Notes: generated by a model not told the origin, from the letters alone. A DNA stretch of 64,000 bases from Kocuria sp. cx-455 (GCF_014698015.1 NZ_JACXBS010000003.1:124001-188000), one strand, 5' to 3'. Positions 1 to 9,485 are shown, numbered from the stretch's first letter. Program-made: numbers and translations.

Positions 1-6
1 TGTGAA

Positions 7-1254
7 GTGGGCCTGAACGAAATGCCGGTGACCGCGGCGGACATCGAACGTGCCTCGCACATGCTGGAAGACGTCATTGAGCGAACGCCCGTGGCGCACT
101 CGCGCGCACTGTCTCGCATGCTCGGCTCCGAAGTTCACATCAAGTGCGAGAATCTCCAGCGTGCCGGCTCCTTCAAGATCCGCGGCGCGTACATCCGGAT
201 GGCCGGGCTCTCCGAGGAGGACAAGGCGCGGGGAGTGGTGGCGGCGTCGGCGGGTAACCATGCGCAGGGTGTGGCGCTGGCGGCCAACAAGCTGGGTATC
301 AAGGCGCGGATCTACATGCCTCTGGGTGCGGCACTGCCCAAGGTCGCGGCCACCCAGGATCACGGAGCCGAGGTGGTGCTGTTCGGCAGTACCGTGGACC
401 AGGCCCTGACCGAGGCGCAACGGTACGCGGAAGAAACCGGTGCGGTGTTCGTGCACCCCTTCGACCATCCGGCCATCATTGCCGGACAGGGCACCCTGGG
501 TCTGGAGATCGTGGACCAGGTCCCGGACGTCGACACCATCATTGCCGGTGTGGGCGGGGGAGGATTACTGGCCGGGCTGTCCGTGGCCGTGAAAGCCAAG
601 GCGAAGGAACTGGGGCGGGACATTCGTCTCATCGGTGTGCAGGCGGAGAACGCCGCCGCCTACCCGCCCTCACTGGCCGGGGACGCGCTCGTAACCCTCA
701 GCAAGGTGTCCACCATTGCCGATGGCATTGCGGTGGGCCGGCCCGGTCAATTGCCGTTCCAGATCATCAAGGAACTCGCGGACGACGTGACCACGGTCAG
801 TGAGGACTCACTGGCTCAGGCGCTCATTTTCATGCTGGAACGCAACAAGATGGTCGTGGAACCCGCTGGCGCCGTGGGTGTGGCCGCCATTCTGGAAGGC
901 CGACTCAAGGACTTCTACGGGAATCTGGGCAACACGGTGGTGTTGCTGTCCGGCGGCAACATCGACCCCATGCTCATGCTCAAGGTGATCCAACGCGGTC
1001 TTTCCGCGGCGGGCCGGTACATGACCATCAAGATGATGCTCACCGACCGCCCCGGTGAGCTGGCCCTGATCTCGCGCATCATCGCGGACATGGACGCCAA
1101 TGTGACCGGTGTGGATCACACGCGCATCGGCGGTTCGCTGTCCATGGGGGACGTCTCCATCACCATCGACATGGAGACCAAGGGCCACGCGCACTGCGAC
1201 AAGGTCATCGACGCGCTGGAGGCTCAAGGCTTCCGACCCGTGGTGGTGCACTGA
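7..1254 (+). CDS. ilvA: Threonine ammonia-lyase (threonine deaminase), PLP-dependent
   Basis: This enzyme converts L-threonine to 2-oxobutanoate and ammonia, the first committed step to isoleucine, in the cytosol. The PLP lysine lies in SFKIRGA (Lys57 from this start), and the glycine-rich cofactor loop GVGGGGLLAG is near residue 180. The last 80 or so residues form one ACT-like domain, which matches the medium-length single-ACT family of about 400 residues. The reading frame is open to the window edge, so the GTG at 7 is only the first visible start; an ATG at 22 is also possible. The downstream gene converges on it. The family call is secure; whether the enzyme is feedback-inhibited or catabolic is not decidable here. 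Confidence 0.93.
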   Translation: MGLNEMPVTAADIERASHMLEDVIERTPVAHSRALSRMLGSEVHIKCENLQRAGSFKIRGAYIRMAGLSEEDKARGVVAASAGNHAQGVALAANKLGIKARIYMPLGAALPKVAATQDHGAEVVLFGSTVDQALTEAQRYAEETGAVFVHPFDHPAIIAGQGTLGLEIVDQVPDVDTIIAGVGGGGLLAGLSVAVKAKAKELGRDIRLIGVQAENAAAYPPSLAGDALVTLSKVSTIADGIAVGRPGQLPFQIIKELADDVTTVSEDSLAQALIFMLERNKMVVEPAGAVGVAAILEGRLKDFYGNLGNTVVLLSGGNIDPMLMLKVIQRGLSAAGRYMTIKMMLTDRPGELALISRIIADMDANVTGVDHTRIGGSLSMGDVSITIDMETKGHAHCDKVIDALEAQGFRPVVVH

Positions 1255-1290
1255 CCTCACGATGGGCGGGCAGCTCCGCGAACCGGGGCG

Positions 1291-1506
1291 TCAGCGGCGC
1301 CGTCCACCGCGCGCGGTGAAATACGTAATGAAGGCAACCACAAACGTGGCGAACCACAGGATGTTGCGCAGACCGCCCGTGGTGTTGAGCTCCGGGTTCG
1401 ACTGGCCCAGGAAGTGTACGACGATCGCGGAGACGGCCAGCAGCGCGGTCAGAGCGATGAGCGGCACGGTCCATGTGGTGGGTTGACGGTTCCAGTGGGT
1501 AACCAC
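1291..1506 (-). CDS. Small two-helix membrane protein, unknown function
   Basis: This is a 71-residue protein with two predicted membrane segments, roughly residues 12-32 and 47-64, and a basic C-terminus ending RGGRRR that should face the cytosol. I chose the GTG at 1506 because an AGGAG lies 5 nt upstream; a longer in-frame extension to 1584 has no such site. It follows greA on the same strand with an 88-bp gap and may be cotranscribed with it. I do not recognise a family. Small membrane proteins of this kind next to greA are common in actinobacteria, but no function can be inferred. Confidence 0.6.
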   Translation of the reverse strand: MVTHWNRQPTTWTVPLIALTALLAVSAIVVHFLGQSNPELNTTGGLRNILWFATFVVAFITYFTARGGRRR

Positions 1507-1594
1507 GAGTGCTCCTGGGATCGGAGGATTGACGTAAGAATGAGTCGGGGCCGCCCTCGGATGGTGAGAGCGGCCCCGAATCATGACTTGCGGG

Positions 1595-2092
1595 TCAGTT
1601 GTGGAACGGCTTGGCGTGCAGGACCTTGACCTTGATGTCCTTGCCGTTGGGAGCCTGGTAGGTCAGCTCGTCACCCACCTTGTGGCCGCGGATGGCCGCG
1701 CCCATGGGGGAGCGCTCGGAGAACACCTCGAGGTCCTCACCGCCCGTGAGGTCCTCGGCGACCTCGCGGGATCCGATCAGGAACGTCATTTCGTCCCCGG
1801 CGATGTCAGCGGTGACCACCATGCCTGCTTCGATCACGCCGTCGTCCGCGGGGGCCTCGCCCACCTGAGCGTTGTCGAGCAACTGGGTCAGCTGGTTGAT
1901 GCGACCCTCGTTCTTGCCCTGCTCTTCGCGAGCAGCGTGGTAACCGCCGTTCTCCTTGAGGTCTCCCTCGGAGCGGGCCTGTTCAATACGATCAACGATT
2001 TCCTGACGGTACGGCCCGGAAAGGTGGTCAAGTTCCTTCTTGAGCCGATCGTATGCTTCCTGGGTCAGCCAGGCGCCCTCGTTTGTAGCCAC
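1595..2092 (-). CDS. greA: Transcription elongation factor GreA
   Basis: GreA rescues backtracked RNA polymerase by reaching through the secondary channel and stimulating cleavage of the 3' end of the transcript. The 165-residue length is typical. The N-terminal coiled coil carries the tip motif GDLKENGGYHAA with the acidic residues Asp44 and Glu47 that coordinate the catalytic magnesium, and the C-terminal FKBP-like domain ends in VKVLHAKPFHN. The GTG start at 2092 is preceded by GGAG with a 5-nt spacer. Its place beside DUF4307 and mca matches the order I recall from mycobacteria (Rv1080c-Rv1082). Confidence 0.96.
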   Translation of the reverse strand: MATNEGAWLTQEAYDRLKKELDHLSGPYRQEIVDRIEQARSEGDLKENGGYHAAREEQGKNEGRINQLTQLLDNAQVGEAPADDGVIEAGMVVTADIAGDEMTFLIGSREVAEDLTGGEDLEVFSERSPMGAAIRGHKVGDELTYQAPNGKDIKVKVLHAKPFHN

Positions 2093-2279
2093 GCTATCTC
2101 CGTTCTCGGGTGCCCTCCGGTGTGGTGGGCACGTGTGAAAAACCCCGCCCCGGTGGTGAGCCGCTGCGGCTCGCTGCCCATCCGGGTCGGGGATCGTACA
2201 AAGTTTCTAGACCCCAGTGTAAGTGAGGCCACGGTCCGGGCTCAAAGCGGCCGTCTCACGCCACGGTGCGGGAGCGTGC

Positions 2280-2741
2280 TCAGTCCACGTTCCAGCAGGA
2301 ATCCACGCCCACGGAATTTGCCTCATTGGTGGTGCGCACGGGTACCCGGTGGGTGCTGGTGCGGCCGTTGAGTTCCTCGGGCGCCACCTCGCCGATGGTC
2401 ACTTCATTCCATCCGACAATTGCATACTGCTCGTTGAGCGCGCGCACCGCGCACGTGACCGTCTGATCCGGGTCCTTGGTGAGGTCGAAGTCCACGTACG
2501 TGTTGCCGGCGTCCTGCACCTGAAAGCTGACGTCTTTGGCGGCCGGGGCGCTGGACTGCCCTTGAACGATCCAGATGACGAACAGCGCCGAGAGCACCGT
2601 TGCGATCACGGCAATGACCACCCATCCTCGGTAGGAGGGCCCGCGCCGGCCGCGTGAGGACACCGAGCGGTGCGCGGAGCCATAGCGTTGGGCCAGGACA
2701 TCGCCCGAGGCGGATCCTGAAGCGGGGGTGGAAGAACTCAT
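2280..2741 (-). CDS. DUF4307 domain membrane-anchored protein
   Basis: This 153-residue protein has a cytosolic N-terminal tail, one membrane helix at about residues 40-62 and an extracytoplasmic domain with two cysteines (in VTCAVRAL and DSCWNVD) that could form a disulfide. The family is actinobacterial, of unknown function, and is typically encoded between greA and mca, as here. The ATG at 2741 is preceded by TACAGT with a 6-nt gap, which suggests leaderless transcription, although GGGAG also lies just before the start. The gene diverges from mca. Confidence 0.82.
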   Translation of the reverse strand: MSSSTPASGSASGDVLAQRYGSAHRSVSSRGRRGPSYRGWVVIAVIATVLSALFVIWIVQGQSSAPAAKDVSFQVQDAGNTYVDFDLTKDPDQTVTCAVRALNEQYAIVGWNEVTIGEVAPEELNGRTSTHRVPVRTTNEANSVGVDSCWNVD

Positions 2742-2883
2742 GCTCCCACTGTATCCAGTGCGGGTTGGGATCCCCTGAGAATGCGTGGTGCGGGTGACGG
2801 GCCCGACAGCATTAACCGGGGTACGGGCGTAAGATACCGGGGATTGTGTTTTAACCGAACCCCACCCGGGAGGCTCCCGTTCC

Positions 2884-3810
2884 GTGACGGATTATTCAAA
2901 ACTGCGGCTCTTGGCCATCCACGCGCATCCGGATGACGAGTCCAGCAAGGGCGCGGCAACCATGGCTCACTACGTGGGCCTGGGCGCTCGCGTCATGGTG
3001 GCCACGTGCACCGGTGGTGAGCAGGGCTCCATCCTCAACGCCCAGATGGAGGGTGTGCCGTGGGCCGAGCGTGACCTGCCGGGGCTGCGTCGTGAGGAAA
3101 TGGCGCAGGCCGCCCAGGCCCTGAACGTCGAGCACCGCTGGATCGGATTCGCGGATTCCGGTTTGCCGGAGGGTGATCCGTTGCCCCCGCTGCCCGTGGG
3201 ATGCTTTGCGTTGCAGCCGCTCGAGCGCGCGGCCGCGCCACTGGTGCAGCTGGTGCGCGAGTTCCGCCCGCACGTGATTCTGACGTACGACGAGAACGGC
3301 GGCTACCCGCACCCGGATCACATCCAGACGCACAACGTGTCCATGGAGGCATATCGCAAGGCCGGTGATCCCGATGCGTACCCGGGAACGGGCGAGCCCT
3401 GGACCCCGCTCAAGGTCTACTACGACCGCGCCTTCAACGTGGAGCGGTTCATCGCCCTGCACGAGGCGTTGGAGGAACGCGGGTTCCAGTCCCCGTACGC
3501 GGAGCGCATTGCCGCCCTGCAGGAGACCGACCCGGAGGGTCACCGCCCGCCGGTACCCCGTCATGAAACCACCACCAAGATCAAGTGCTCGGACACCTTC
3601 TTCGCTCGCGACAACGCCCTGCGCTGCCACCGGACCCAGGTGGATCCGGACGGCCCCTTCTTCGCCGTGTCCTCGGATATGCAAGCCGAGGTCTGGCCGT
3701 GGGAGGACTACTCCCTGGCGGATGCGCGCGTGGAGACCGCCGTTCCCGAGACCGACCTGTTCGCGGGTATCGACCCGGACGCCCGGACAACTTCCCCTCG
3801 AAAGGCGTAA
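2884..3810 (+). CDS. mca: Mycothiol S-conjugate amidase
   Basis: Mca cleaves mycothiol S-conjugates to glucosaminyl-inositol and a mercapturic acid that is exported, the actinobacterial counterpart of glutathione-based detoxification. The zinc motif AHPDDE sits near the N-terminus (His15, Asp18), and the third ligand region is the histidine-rich PHPDHIQTH near residues 140-148. The 308-residue length and the C-terminal region with many acidic residues fit Mca rather than the shorter deacetylase MshB. The GTG start at 2884 has GGGAGG about 10 nt upstream, inside a small inverted repeat at 2867-2879. A TAAGAT hexamer near 2830 could be its -10 element. Confidence 0.93.
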   Translation: MTDYSKLRLLAIHAHPDDESSKGAATMAHYVGLGARVMVATCTGGEQGSILNAQMEGVPWAERDLPGLRREEMAQAAQALNVEHRWIGFADSGLPEGDPLPPLPVGCFALQPLERAAAPLVQLVREFRPHVILTYDENGGYPHPDHIQTHNVSMEAYRKAGDPDAYPGTGEPWTPLKVYYDRAFNVERFIALHEALEERGFQSPYAERIAALQETDPEGHRPPVPRHETTTKIKCSDTFFARDNALRCHRTQVDPDGPFFAVSSDMQAEVWPWEDYSLADARVETAVPETDLFAGIDPDARTTSPRKA

Positions 3811-3816
3811 CCAGTC

Positions 3817-4182
3817 GTGAACATGTTGACCACCGCGCTGCTCCAAGCCGCCACGGACAATCCTGCGGGTGATCTTAAGCCCGGGCTGGAACCCAGCCAG
3901 GTGTCACCCGGGCTTGCCGGTTTCCTTGCCACCTTCTTCCTGGTGGTGGTCGTGATTCTTCTGATCCTGGACTTCAACCGCCGCAATCGCAGATTGCGGT
4001 ACCGGGCCCAGTACGCCGAGCAGCGCGCAGCGGAAGACGGCCTGGGCGGTTACGCGCACACATCCGACACCGCGTCACGGGTCACCACCGACGCCGACGA
4101 CGCCGCTCGCTCACCCAAGCCTCGTACCGCACCCAGTGCGGACCGGGACGAAACCGGCGGAAGCTCTGCCCACCGGGACTGA
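3817..4182 (+). CDS. Small single-pass membrane protein downstream of mca
   Basis: This 121-residue protein has one strong membrane helix (about residues 33-52, FLATFFLVVVVILLILDF), a basic stop-transfer stretch NRRNRRLRYR and a hydrophilic, probably disordered C-terminal tail. It begins 6 bp after the mca stop codon, so the two are probably cotranscribed. A short membrane protein occupies the same position next to mca in other actinobacteria (Rv1083 in my memory). The start is the GTG at 3817, with GAAAGG 14 nt upstream; an ATG lies 6 nt further in. Function is unknown. Confidence 0.75.
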   Translation: MNMLTTALLQAATDNPAGDLKPGLEPSQVSPGLAGFLATFFLVVVVILLILDFNRRNRRLRYRAQYAEQRAAEDGLGGYAHTSDTASRVTTDADDAARSPKPRTAPSADRDETGGSSAHRD

Positions 4183-4191
4183 GCGCTGACG

Positions 4192-4250
4192 TGGCCCCGG
4201 AGCGGGTCCGGTCGAATTCCGGCACCACGGTTTCAGGCTCCGGGGGCCCA
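4192..4250. terminator. Possible long hairpin after the mca operon
   Basis: An imperfect inverted repeat pairs TGGCCCCGGAGC (4192-4203) with GCTCCGGGGGCCCA (4237-4250). A smaller CCGG-N7-CCGG palindrome lies in its loop. It stands between the small membrane gene and the next coding region, where a terminator would be expected, but no U-run follows. Confidence 0.3.
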
Positions 4251-4302
4251 CCTTCCCAGATAGCCCCTTATGCGTGTGAGGGGCTCGTGGCATCGTGGAG
4301 AC

Positions 4303-6357
4303 ATGACCAATCGGCTCGCGCATTCCACCAGCCCGTATTTGCTGCAGCACGCCCAAAACCCCGTGGATTGGTGGGAGTTCGAACCTGCGGCCTTCGCGGA
4401 GGCCCATTCCCGTGATGTGCCCGTGTTGCTTTCCGTGGGCTACGCCGCGTGCCACTGGTGCCACGTGATGGCCCACGAGTCATTCGAGGACCCCGCCGTG
4501 GGGGCGTACATCAATGAACATTTCGTGGCGCTCAAGGTGGACCGCGAACAGCGCCCGGACGTCGATGCCCTGTACATGTCCGCGACCCAACTGCTCACCC
4601 AGCAGGGCGGCTGGCCCATGACGGTCTTTCTCACGCCGCAGGGCCAGGCGTTCCATGCGGGTACCTACTACCCGCCACGCCCCGTCCAGGGCAGGCCCTC
4701 GTTCATGCAGGTGCTCCGCGCGGTTCAAGACGCGTGGGCCGAGCGCCGCGAGCGGGTGATGGAAGGTGCGCAATCGGTCACGGATGCACTGCAACGTCAC
4801 CCGGAAGCCGTTGGGTCCATGCTTGGAACGGACCGGCACACCGCCGGGCCGGTGCAGGTGGCGGTTCCGGACCCCTCGGGGGACACCGATGGGCAGGAAG
4901 CGCGGCTGATCGGGCCATGGCTGGACGCCCTGGAAGTAGCCCGGGACTCCACGTACGAGGGCTTCGGCAACGGCCCCAAGTTCCCGCCGTCACCGATGCT
5001 CGAAACGCTGGTGCTGCTGGCATCCCGCGATGGTGAGCGGTCCGCTCGCGCGGCCGAACTTCTCACCGCCACCTTGGACGCCATGGTCACCGGGGCGCTG
5101 CACGATCACGTGGGCGGTGGTTTCTTCCGTTATTCGGTGACCCCGGACTGGTCGCTGCCGCACTACGAGAAAATGCTCTACGACAACGCCCAGTTGCTGC
5201 GGGTGCTCGCGCACACTGCCCGGTATCTCGAGGAGCGCGGCACCGATCCGGTCCGGGCCGCCCGGTATCGGAACGCGGCCGAGGGCATCGTCACGTGGTT
5301 GGCACGGGAAATGATCACCGAACAGGGTGCGATCGCCGCATCCCTGGATGCGGACAGCGAACCCCTCACACCGGGCGCTGAACGCGAAGGTGCGTACTAC
5401 ACGTTTTCTCGCGGCGAGGGCGGCGCACCCCGTCCTGCCGTGGCCGCGTGGGGCGAGTCCGGAGCCGTCACGGGAATCCTGGATCAGAACGTGGGCGAGC
5501 AATTATGGGAGCAACGGGAGCAGCGCACGCCCCCTGAACGCGATGACAAGGTGGTGACCGCGTGGAACGGGATGGCCATTGCCGCGCTCGCGGAGGCCGC
5601 GGTTCTGCTGGACCAACCGGCATGGTTGGAGACCGCCGAGTGGGCCGCGGAGTTCTTGTGGACCCGCCACTGGGACCCGGACACCAAGACGCTTGCGCGC
5701 ACGTCGCGACGGGGCACCGTGGATCCGCACGACGGGCAGCTGGAGGATTATGTGCGCGCGGGGCTGGCTATGCTCGCGCTGTACCGCGCCACGGGGCTCG
5801 AGCAGTGGTACGCCCGCAGCCTGGAACTGGCCGGGGCCACGGTCGAGAAGTTCATGCGCGGTGACACCCCCATGGACTCGGCGGAACCGGATGCTGTTCT
5901 GGTCGCCGCGGGTGCCACGGGACAGGCGGACCCGTTCGATGACGTCGCGGCGTCGGCCCAGTCGTGCCTCGCGCGGTGGCTCGTGCTCCTCGGACAGCCG
6001 GAGGTGGCCGGGCGTTCGAGTGACGAACTGGTGGACGTGCTGGTGAAGCCGGCCCAGGGGTTGGCCACCCGTGCTGCTACGGCGGCCGGGGGTACCCTCC
6101 ATGCGTGGTTGCTGCGCATGCAGCCGCCGGCGCTGCTCGAAGTGGTGCACGCGAGCGAGGAGCACTGGGATCGGGTGCAGTCGAGCGCCGGGAAACGGCG
6201 AGTCACCGATGTCCTGGTGCTGGGTGAGGGCCACGCACCCTATGGCGTCCCCGAAGCATCGAGCAACGAGTTCGCGGTGTGGCTGTGTCGCAACGGTCAG
6301 TGCGAACTGCCGGTGCGTTCACCGGAGGAGGTGAGTGGACTCCTGGACCGGGCGTAG
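4303..6357 (+). CDS. YyaL/SSP411-type protein, thioredoxin-like domain plus glycoside-hydrolase-like domain
   Basis: This is a 684-residue protein of the DUF255 family (B. subtilis YyaL, mammalian SPATA20). The N-terminal 170 residues form a thioredoxin-like domain with the redox-type motif CHWCHVM inside GYAACHWCHVMAHESFED. The rest is the (alpha/alpha)6 toroid seen in N-acylglucosamine epimerase and cellobiose-hydrolase folds, with GGFFRYSVTPDWSLPHYEKM as landmark. The biochemical role of the family is unsettled. I chose the ATG at 4303, with GGAG 4 nt upstream and MTNRLAHSTSPYLLQHA matching the family N-terminus, rather than the ATG at 4270. The gene takes the place of Rv1084 in the mycobacterial order. 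Confidence 0.88.
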   Translation: MTNRLAHSTSPYLLQHAQNPVDWWEFEPAAFAEAHSRDVPVLLSVGYAACHWCHVMAHESFEDPAVGAYINEHFVALKVDREQRPDVDALYMSATQLLTQQGGWPMTVFLTPQGQAFHAGTYYPPRPVQGRPSFMQVLRAVQDAWAERRERVMEGAQSVTDALQRHPEAVGSMLGTDRHTAGPVQVAVPDPSGDTDGQEARLIGPWLDALEVARDSTYEGFGNGPKFPPSPMLETLVLLASRDGERSARAAELLTATLDAMVTGALHDHVGGGFFRYSVTPDWSLPHYEKMLYDNAQLLRVLAHTARYLEERGTDPVRAARYRNAAEGIVTWLAREMITEQGAIAASLDADSEPLTPGAEREGAYYTFSRGEGGAPRPAVAAWGESGAVTGILDQNVGEQLWEQREQRTPPERDDKVVTAWNGMAIAALAEAAVLLDQPAWLETAEWAAEFLWTRHWDPDTKTLARTSRRGTVDPHDGQLEDYVRAGLAMLALYRATGLEQWYARSLELAGATVEKFMRGDTPMDSAEPDAVLVAAGATGQADPFDDVAASAQSCLARWLVLLGQPEVAGRSSDELVDVLVKPAQGLATRAATAAGGTLHAWLLRMQPPALLEVVHASEEHWDRVQSSAGKRRVTDVLVLGEGHAPYGVPEASSNEFAVWLCRNGQCELPVRSPEEVSGLLDRA

Positions 6358-6395
6358 CGGCGTCGTCGTCGGGCGTGAAGACGGGCAAGTGCGCG

Positions 6396-7109
6396 TCAGC
6401 CCATGAACATGGCCAGCATGATCGCGATGTAGTGGCATACGAAACCCAGGATCGTGCAGGCGTGGAACACCTCGTGGAAGCTGAAGACCGCAGGCAGCAG
6501 GTGCGGGCGTTTGAGTGCGTAGCAGACGGCCCCGCCGATGTAGAAGACGCCACCGGTAATGACCAGCAAGGTCGCCGCGACGTTCGCAGCGAAGAACGCC
6601 GGGAGGTAGACCAACGAGAGGCAGCCCATCAGGATGTACAGCGGCGTGTAAAGCCAACGGGGCGCGTGCATCCAGAACACGCGAAAGATCACCAGGGCCG
6701 CGCCCAGGGACCAAATGATGATCAGCAGCACCTGGGCTGCGTCCGGGGACAGCAATGCCACGGCCAACGGCGTGTAGGTGCCCGCGATGACTAAAGCGAT
6801 ATTCGAATGGTCCAGCCGACGCAGCACGGCGTTCATGCGCAGGCCCCAGTAAAAGCGGTGATACACGGCCGACGTGCCGAAGAGCATCACGGCGGTGATC
6901 GAATACACCACACACGCGACACGTAGTTCCATGGAAGGCGCCAGGAAAACCGCGATCAGGCCCAGAGCCAGGGCCACGGGGGCGAATCCGGCGTGGATCC
7001 AGCCGCGCCACGCGGGCTTCTTCTCGATCATCCGCTCCGCCGCCGCACCCAGACTTTCCGTGGCCCGGTGCACCGTGGACCCAATGTCGGTACTGTTGCC
7101 CTGCGTCAT
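6396..7109 (-). CDS. Hemolysin III / AdipoR-like seven-helix membrane protein
   Basis: This 237-residue integral membrane protein belongs to the HlyIII/YqfA branch of the progestin and adipoQ receptor family. It has seven predicted helices and the family metal-site histidines in AVYHRFYW near the start of the core and SFHEVFHACTILGFVCHY near the end, where a zinc ion is bound by three histidines. The hemolysin name is historical; hydrolase or membrane-homeostasis roles are more likely. The ATG at 7109 begins MTQGNSTD; the open frame runs further upstream, but that extension overlaps the divergent prenyltransferase gene and is not credible. The pairing with the divergent cis-prenyltransferase matches Rv1085c/Rv1086. 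Confidence 0.88.
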   Translation of the reverse strand: MTQGNSTDIGSTVHRATESLGAAAERMIEKKPAWRGWIHAGFAPVALALGLIAVFLAPSMELRVACVVYSITAVMLFGTSAVYHRFYWGLRMNAVLRRLDHSNIALVIAGTYTPLAVALLSPDAAQVLLIIIWSLGAALVIFRVFWMHAPRWLYTPLYILMGCLSLVYLPAFFAANVAATLLVITGGVFYIGGAVCYALKRPHLLPAVFSFHEVFHACTILGFVCHYIAIMLAMFMG

Positions 7110-7253
7110 GTCACCAGTCTCTTTCTCCGCTACCGATCGGAGCGAACACGAGGATGTCCGGGGATTCGCTTGGCCACCGGCGGCTGCCCCTACGGGTAGT
7201 TTAGAGGGCATGGTTGAGTGTTGGCCCAGTCGAAACAGGGGAGGATCGTCACG

Positions 7254-8015
7254 GTGAAACTGCCCCGTCCGCTGTACTCCCTGTACGAGTCGCGCCTGGC
7301 CAGCAGCCTGAAAAAGGACACCTTGCCACATCACGTGGGTGTTCTGGTGGACGGCAACCGCCGGTGGGCCCGTCAATTCGGCGCCTCCACCACGGACGGC
7401 CACAAGGCCGGCGCCCAGAAAATTGTGGAATTTCTGCACTGGTGCGCGGATTTCGGCATCGACGTGGTCACCCTGTACATCCTCTCCACCGAGAATCTGA
7501 AGCGGCCGCAGGAAGAACTCACGGCGCTGATCGAGATCATTTCCGGGCTGGTCACCCAGCTGCAGGACGAGGCGCTGTGCCGGATCCAGCCGGTGGGTGC
7601 CTTGGATCTGCTGCCACCCCGGCTGCGTGATCAGGTCGCGTGCATTGCGGAATCGACCGCGGACAACCCCGGTCCGCATCTGAACATCGCGGTGGGCTAC
7701 GGCGGGCGGCAGGAAATTGTCGACGCCGTTCGCGAAGTCATCAGGGACGCCCGAGACCGCGGGGATTCGGTGGAAGCATTGGCGGAGACACTATCCGTGG
7801 AGGACATTTCCGCCCGCCTCTACACTCGGGGCCAACCGGACCCGGACCTGCTGATCCGCACCTCCGGCGAACAGCGGCTGTCCGGTTTCCTGATGTGGCA
7901 GTCCGCCTACAGCGAGTTCTACTTCTGTGAGGCCCTGTGGCCGGACTTCCGCCGCGTGGATTTCCTGCGCGCCCTGCGTGATTATGCGAATCGCCAGCGG
8001 CGCTTCGGCAACTGA
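7254..8015 (+). CDS. uppS: cis-Prenyltransferase (isoprenyl transferase), Rv1086-like short-chain type
   Basis: This enzyme condenses isopentenyl diphosphate in cis onto an allylic diphosphate. The catalytic aspartate is Asp33 in VDGNRRWAR, and the C-terminal motif is TSGEQRLSGFLMWQSAYSE. The 253-residue sequence opens with PLYSLYESRL and has TLYILSTENL, both close to the M. tuberculosis Rv1086 (omega,E,Z-farnesyl diphosphate synthase) that I remember. Long-chain enzymes have a small alanine where this protein has Ile (YILST instead of YAFST), which would shorten the product tunnel. A short-chain product is therefore inferred, not shown. The GTG start at 7254 has GGGGAGG 9 nt upstream. Confidence 0.9.
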   Translation: MKLPRPLYSLYESRLASSLKKDTLPHHVGVLVDGNRRWARQFGASTTDGHKAGAQKIVEFLHWCADFGIDVVTLYILSTENLKRPQEELTALIEIISGLVTQLQDEALCRIQPVGALDLLPPRLRDQVACIAESTADNPGPHLNIAVGYGGRQEIVDAVREVIRDARDRGDSVEALAETLSVEDISARLYTRGQPDPDLLIRTSGEQRLSGFLMWQSAYSEFYFCEALWPDFRRVDFLRALRDYANRQRRFGN

Positions 8016-8138
8016 GTCCCCAGCCCGAATTCACGCTCCGTTCACCGCGTGTGTGACGTGCGCATCCCTGCGGTCCCTACGTTGAAAACAACCGGTAACC
8101 CCTCAGCAACCGGTTGAACCCACCGTCGGAAGGTTTCC

Positions 8139-9485
8139 ATGACCGTCAGCACCGAATCCGTAGTTTCACCGTCCGCCCCGGCCACGGCCCGAACGGCACG
8201 TTCTTACGTGATCGATACATCTGTCCTGTTGTCCGATCCCCGCGCCATCCTGCGGTTCGCCGAGCACCGCGTGGTGCTGCCCGTGGTGGTCATCACGGAA
8301 CTCGAGGCCAAGCGTCACGATCCCGAACTGGGGTTCTTCGCCCGCAAGGCTCTGCGGCTGTTGGACGACCTGCGCGTGGAACACGGGGGACTGGACCGTC
8401 CCATCCCGTTGGGCACCAGTGGCGGTTGCCTGGTCGTAGAACTCAACCACGTGGCGGACACCGTGCTGCCCCAGAGCTTCCGGCTCAAGGACAACGACTC
8501 GCGCATTCTTTCCGTGGCCAAGAACTTGGCACGAGAGGGCCACGACGTGTGCGTGGTGTCCAAGGACCTCCCGATGCGCGTGAAAGCATCCGCGCTGGGG
8601 CTCGAGGCCGACGAATACCGCGCCGAATGGGTGGGCACCGATGACGAGTACAGCGGCACGGCAACCCTCGACGTCACGGCCGAGCAACTCGCGCAACTCT
8701 ATGCAGAGTCCCAGGTGCATCTGGACCAGACCGCCGGGATGCCCACGAACACGGGTTTGATCCTGCACTCGTCCAAGGGCCACGCACTGGGACGAGTGCA
8801 CGAGAACGGCAGCACCCGCCTGGTGCGTGCGGACCGCGACATTTTCGGCCTGCACGGCCGTTCCGCCGAGCAACGGCTGGCGATCGACCTCCTCTTGGAC
8901 CCCGAGGTGGGCATCGTGTCCTTGGGCGGCCGCGCCGGCACCGGCAAATCCGCGCTGGCGCTGTGCGCGGGACTGGAGACCGTGTTGGAACGCCGCGAGC
9001 ACCGCAAGATTATGGTGTTCCGTCCGCTGTACGCCGTGGGCGGCCAGGACCTGGGCTACCTGCCCGGCACTGAGGAGGAGAAAATGAACCCGTGGGGTCA
9101 GGCGGTCTTCGACACGCTCTCGTCGGTGGTGTCTACCACCGTGGTCGAGGAGGTCGTGGCCCGCGGCTTGCTCGAAGTGCTGCCCCTGACCCACATCCGA
9201 GGTCGCTCCCTGCACGATGCGTTCGTGATCGTGGACGAGGCGCAGTCACTGGAGCGCAACGTGCTCCTCACCGCGCTCTCGCGCATCGGGCAGAACTCCA
9301 AGGTGGTCCTCACCCACGACGTCGCCCAGCGTGACAACCTGCGCGTGGGGCGTCACGACGGAATCATTGCCGTGGTCGAGGCTCTTAAGGGGCAGACACT
9401 GTTCGGTCACATGACCCTGAACCGCTCCGAGCGTTCGCCGATCGCCGCGCTCGTCACCGACGTTCTGGAGCGTTCGGACATGTAG
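8139..9485 (+). CDS. phoH2: PhoH2: PIN-domain ribonuclease fused to a PhoH-type ATPase
   Basis: This 448-residue protein joins an N-terminal PIN nuclease domain (about residues 20-150, first acidic residue Asp26 in YVIDTSVLL) to a C-terminal PhoH helicase-like ATPase. The Walker A motif [10 protein letters not shown] is near residue 265 and the Walker B motif VIVDEAQSL near 362. Homologues in mycobacteria unwind and cut RNA in a sequence-selective way. The ATG at 8139 has GGAAGG about 6 nt upstream. The 123-bp leader carries two CAACCGGT repeats (around 8094 and 8109), the second forming AACCGGTT. The downstream neighbour converges. Confidence 0.93.
   Translation: MTVSTESVVSPSAPATARTARSYVIDTSVLLSDPRAILRFAEHRVVLPVVVITELEAKRHDPELGFFARKALRLLDDLRVEHGGLDRPIPLGTSGGCLVVELNHVADTVLPQSFRLKDNDSRILSVAKNLAREGHDVCVVSKDLPMRVKASALGLEADEYRAEWVGTDDEYSGTATLDVTAEQLAQLYAESQVHLDQTAGMPTNTGLILHSSKGHALGRVHENGSTRLVRADRDIFGLHGRSAEQRLAIDLLLDPEVGIVSLGGRAGTGKSALALCAGLETVLERREHRKIMVFRPLYAVGGQDLGYLPGTEEEKMNPWGQAVFDTLSSVVSTTVVEEVVARGLLEVLPLTHIRGRSLHDAFVIVDEAQSLERNVLLTALSRIGQNSKVVLTHDVAQRDNLRVGRHDGIIAVVEALKGQTLFGHMTLNRSERSPIAALVTDVLERSDM

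Noticed and set aside
4270..4302. Earlier ATG of the YyaL-like gene
   Set aside because: The 11 extra residues match nothing at the family N-terminus, and the better ribosome site precedes 4303.
7110..7679. N-terminal extension of hemolysin III to position 7679
   Set aside because: It would overlap the divergent prenyltransferase gene almost to its middle. The family starts near MTQGNSTD at 7109.
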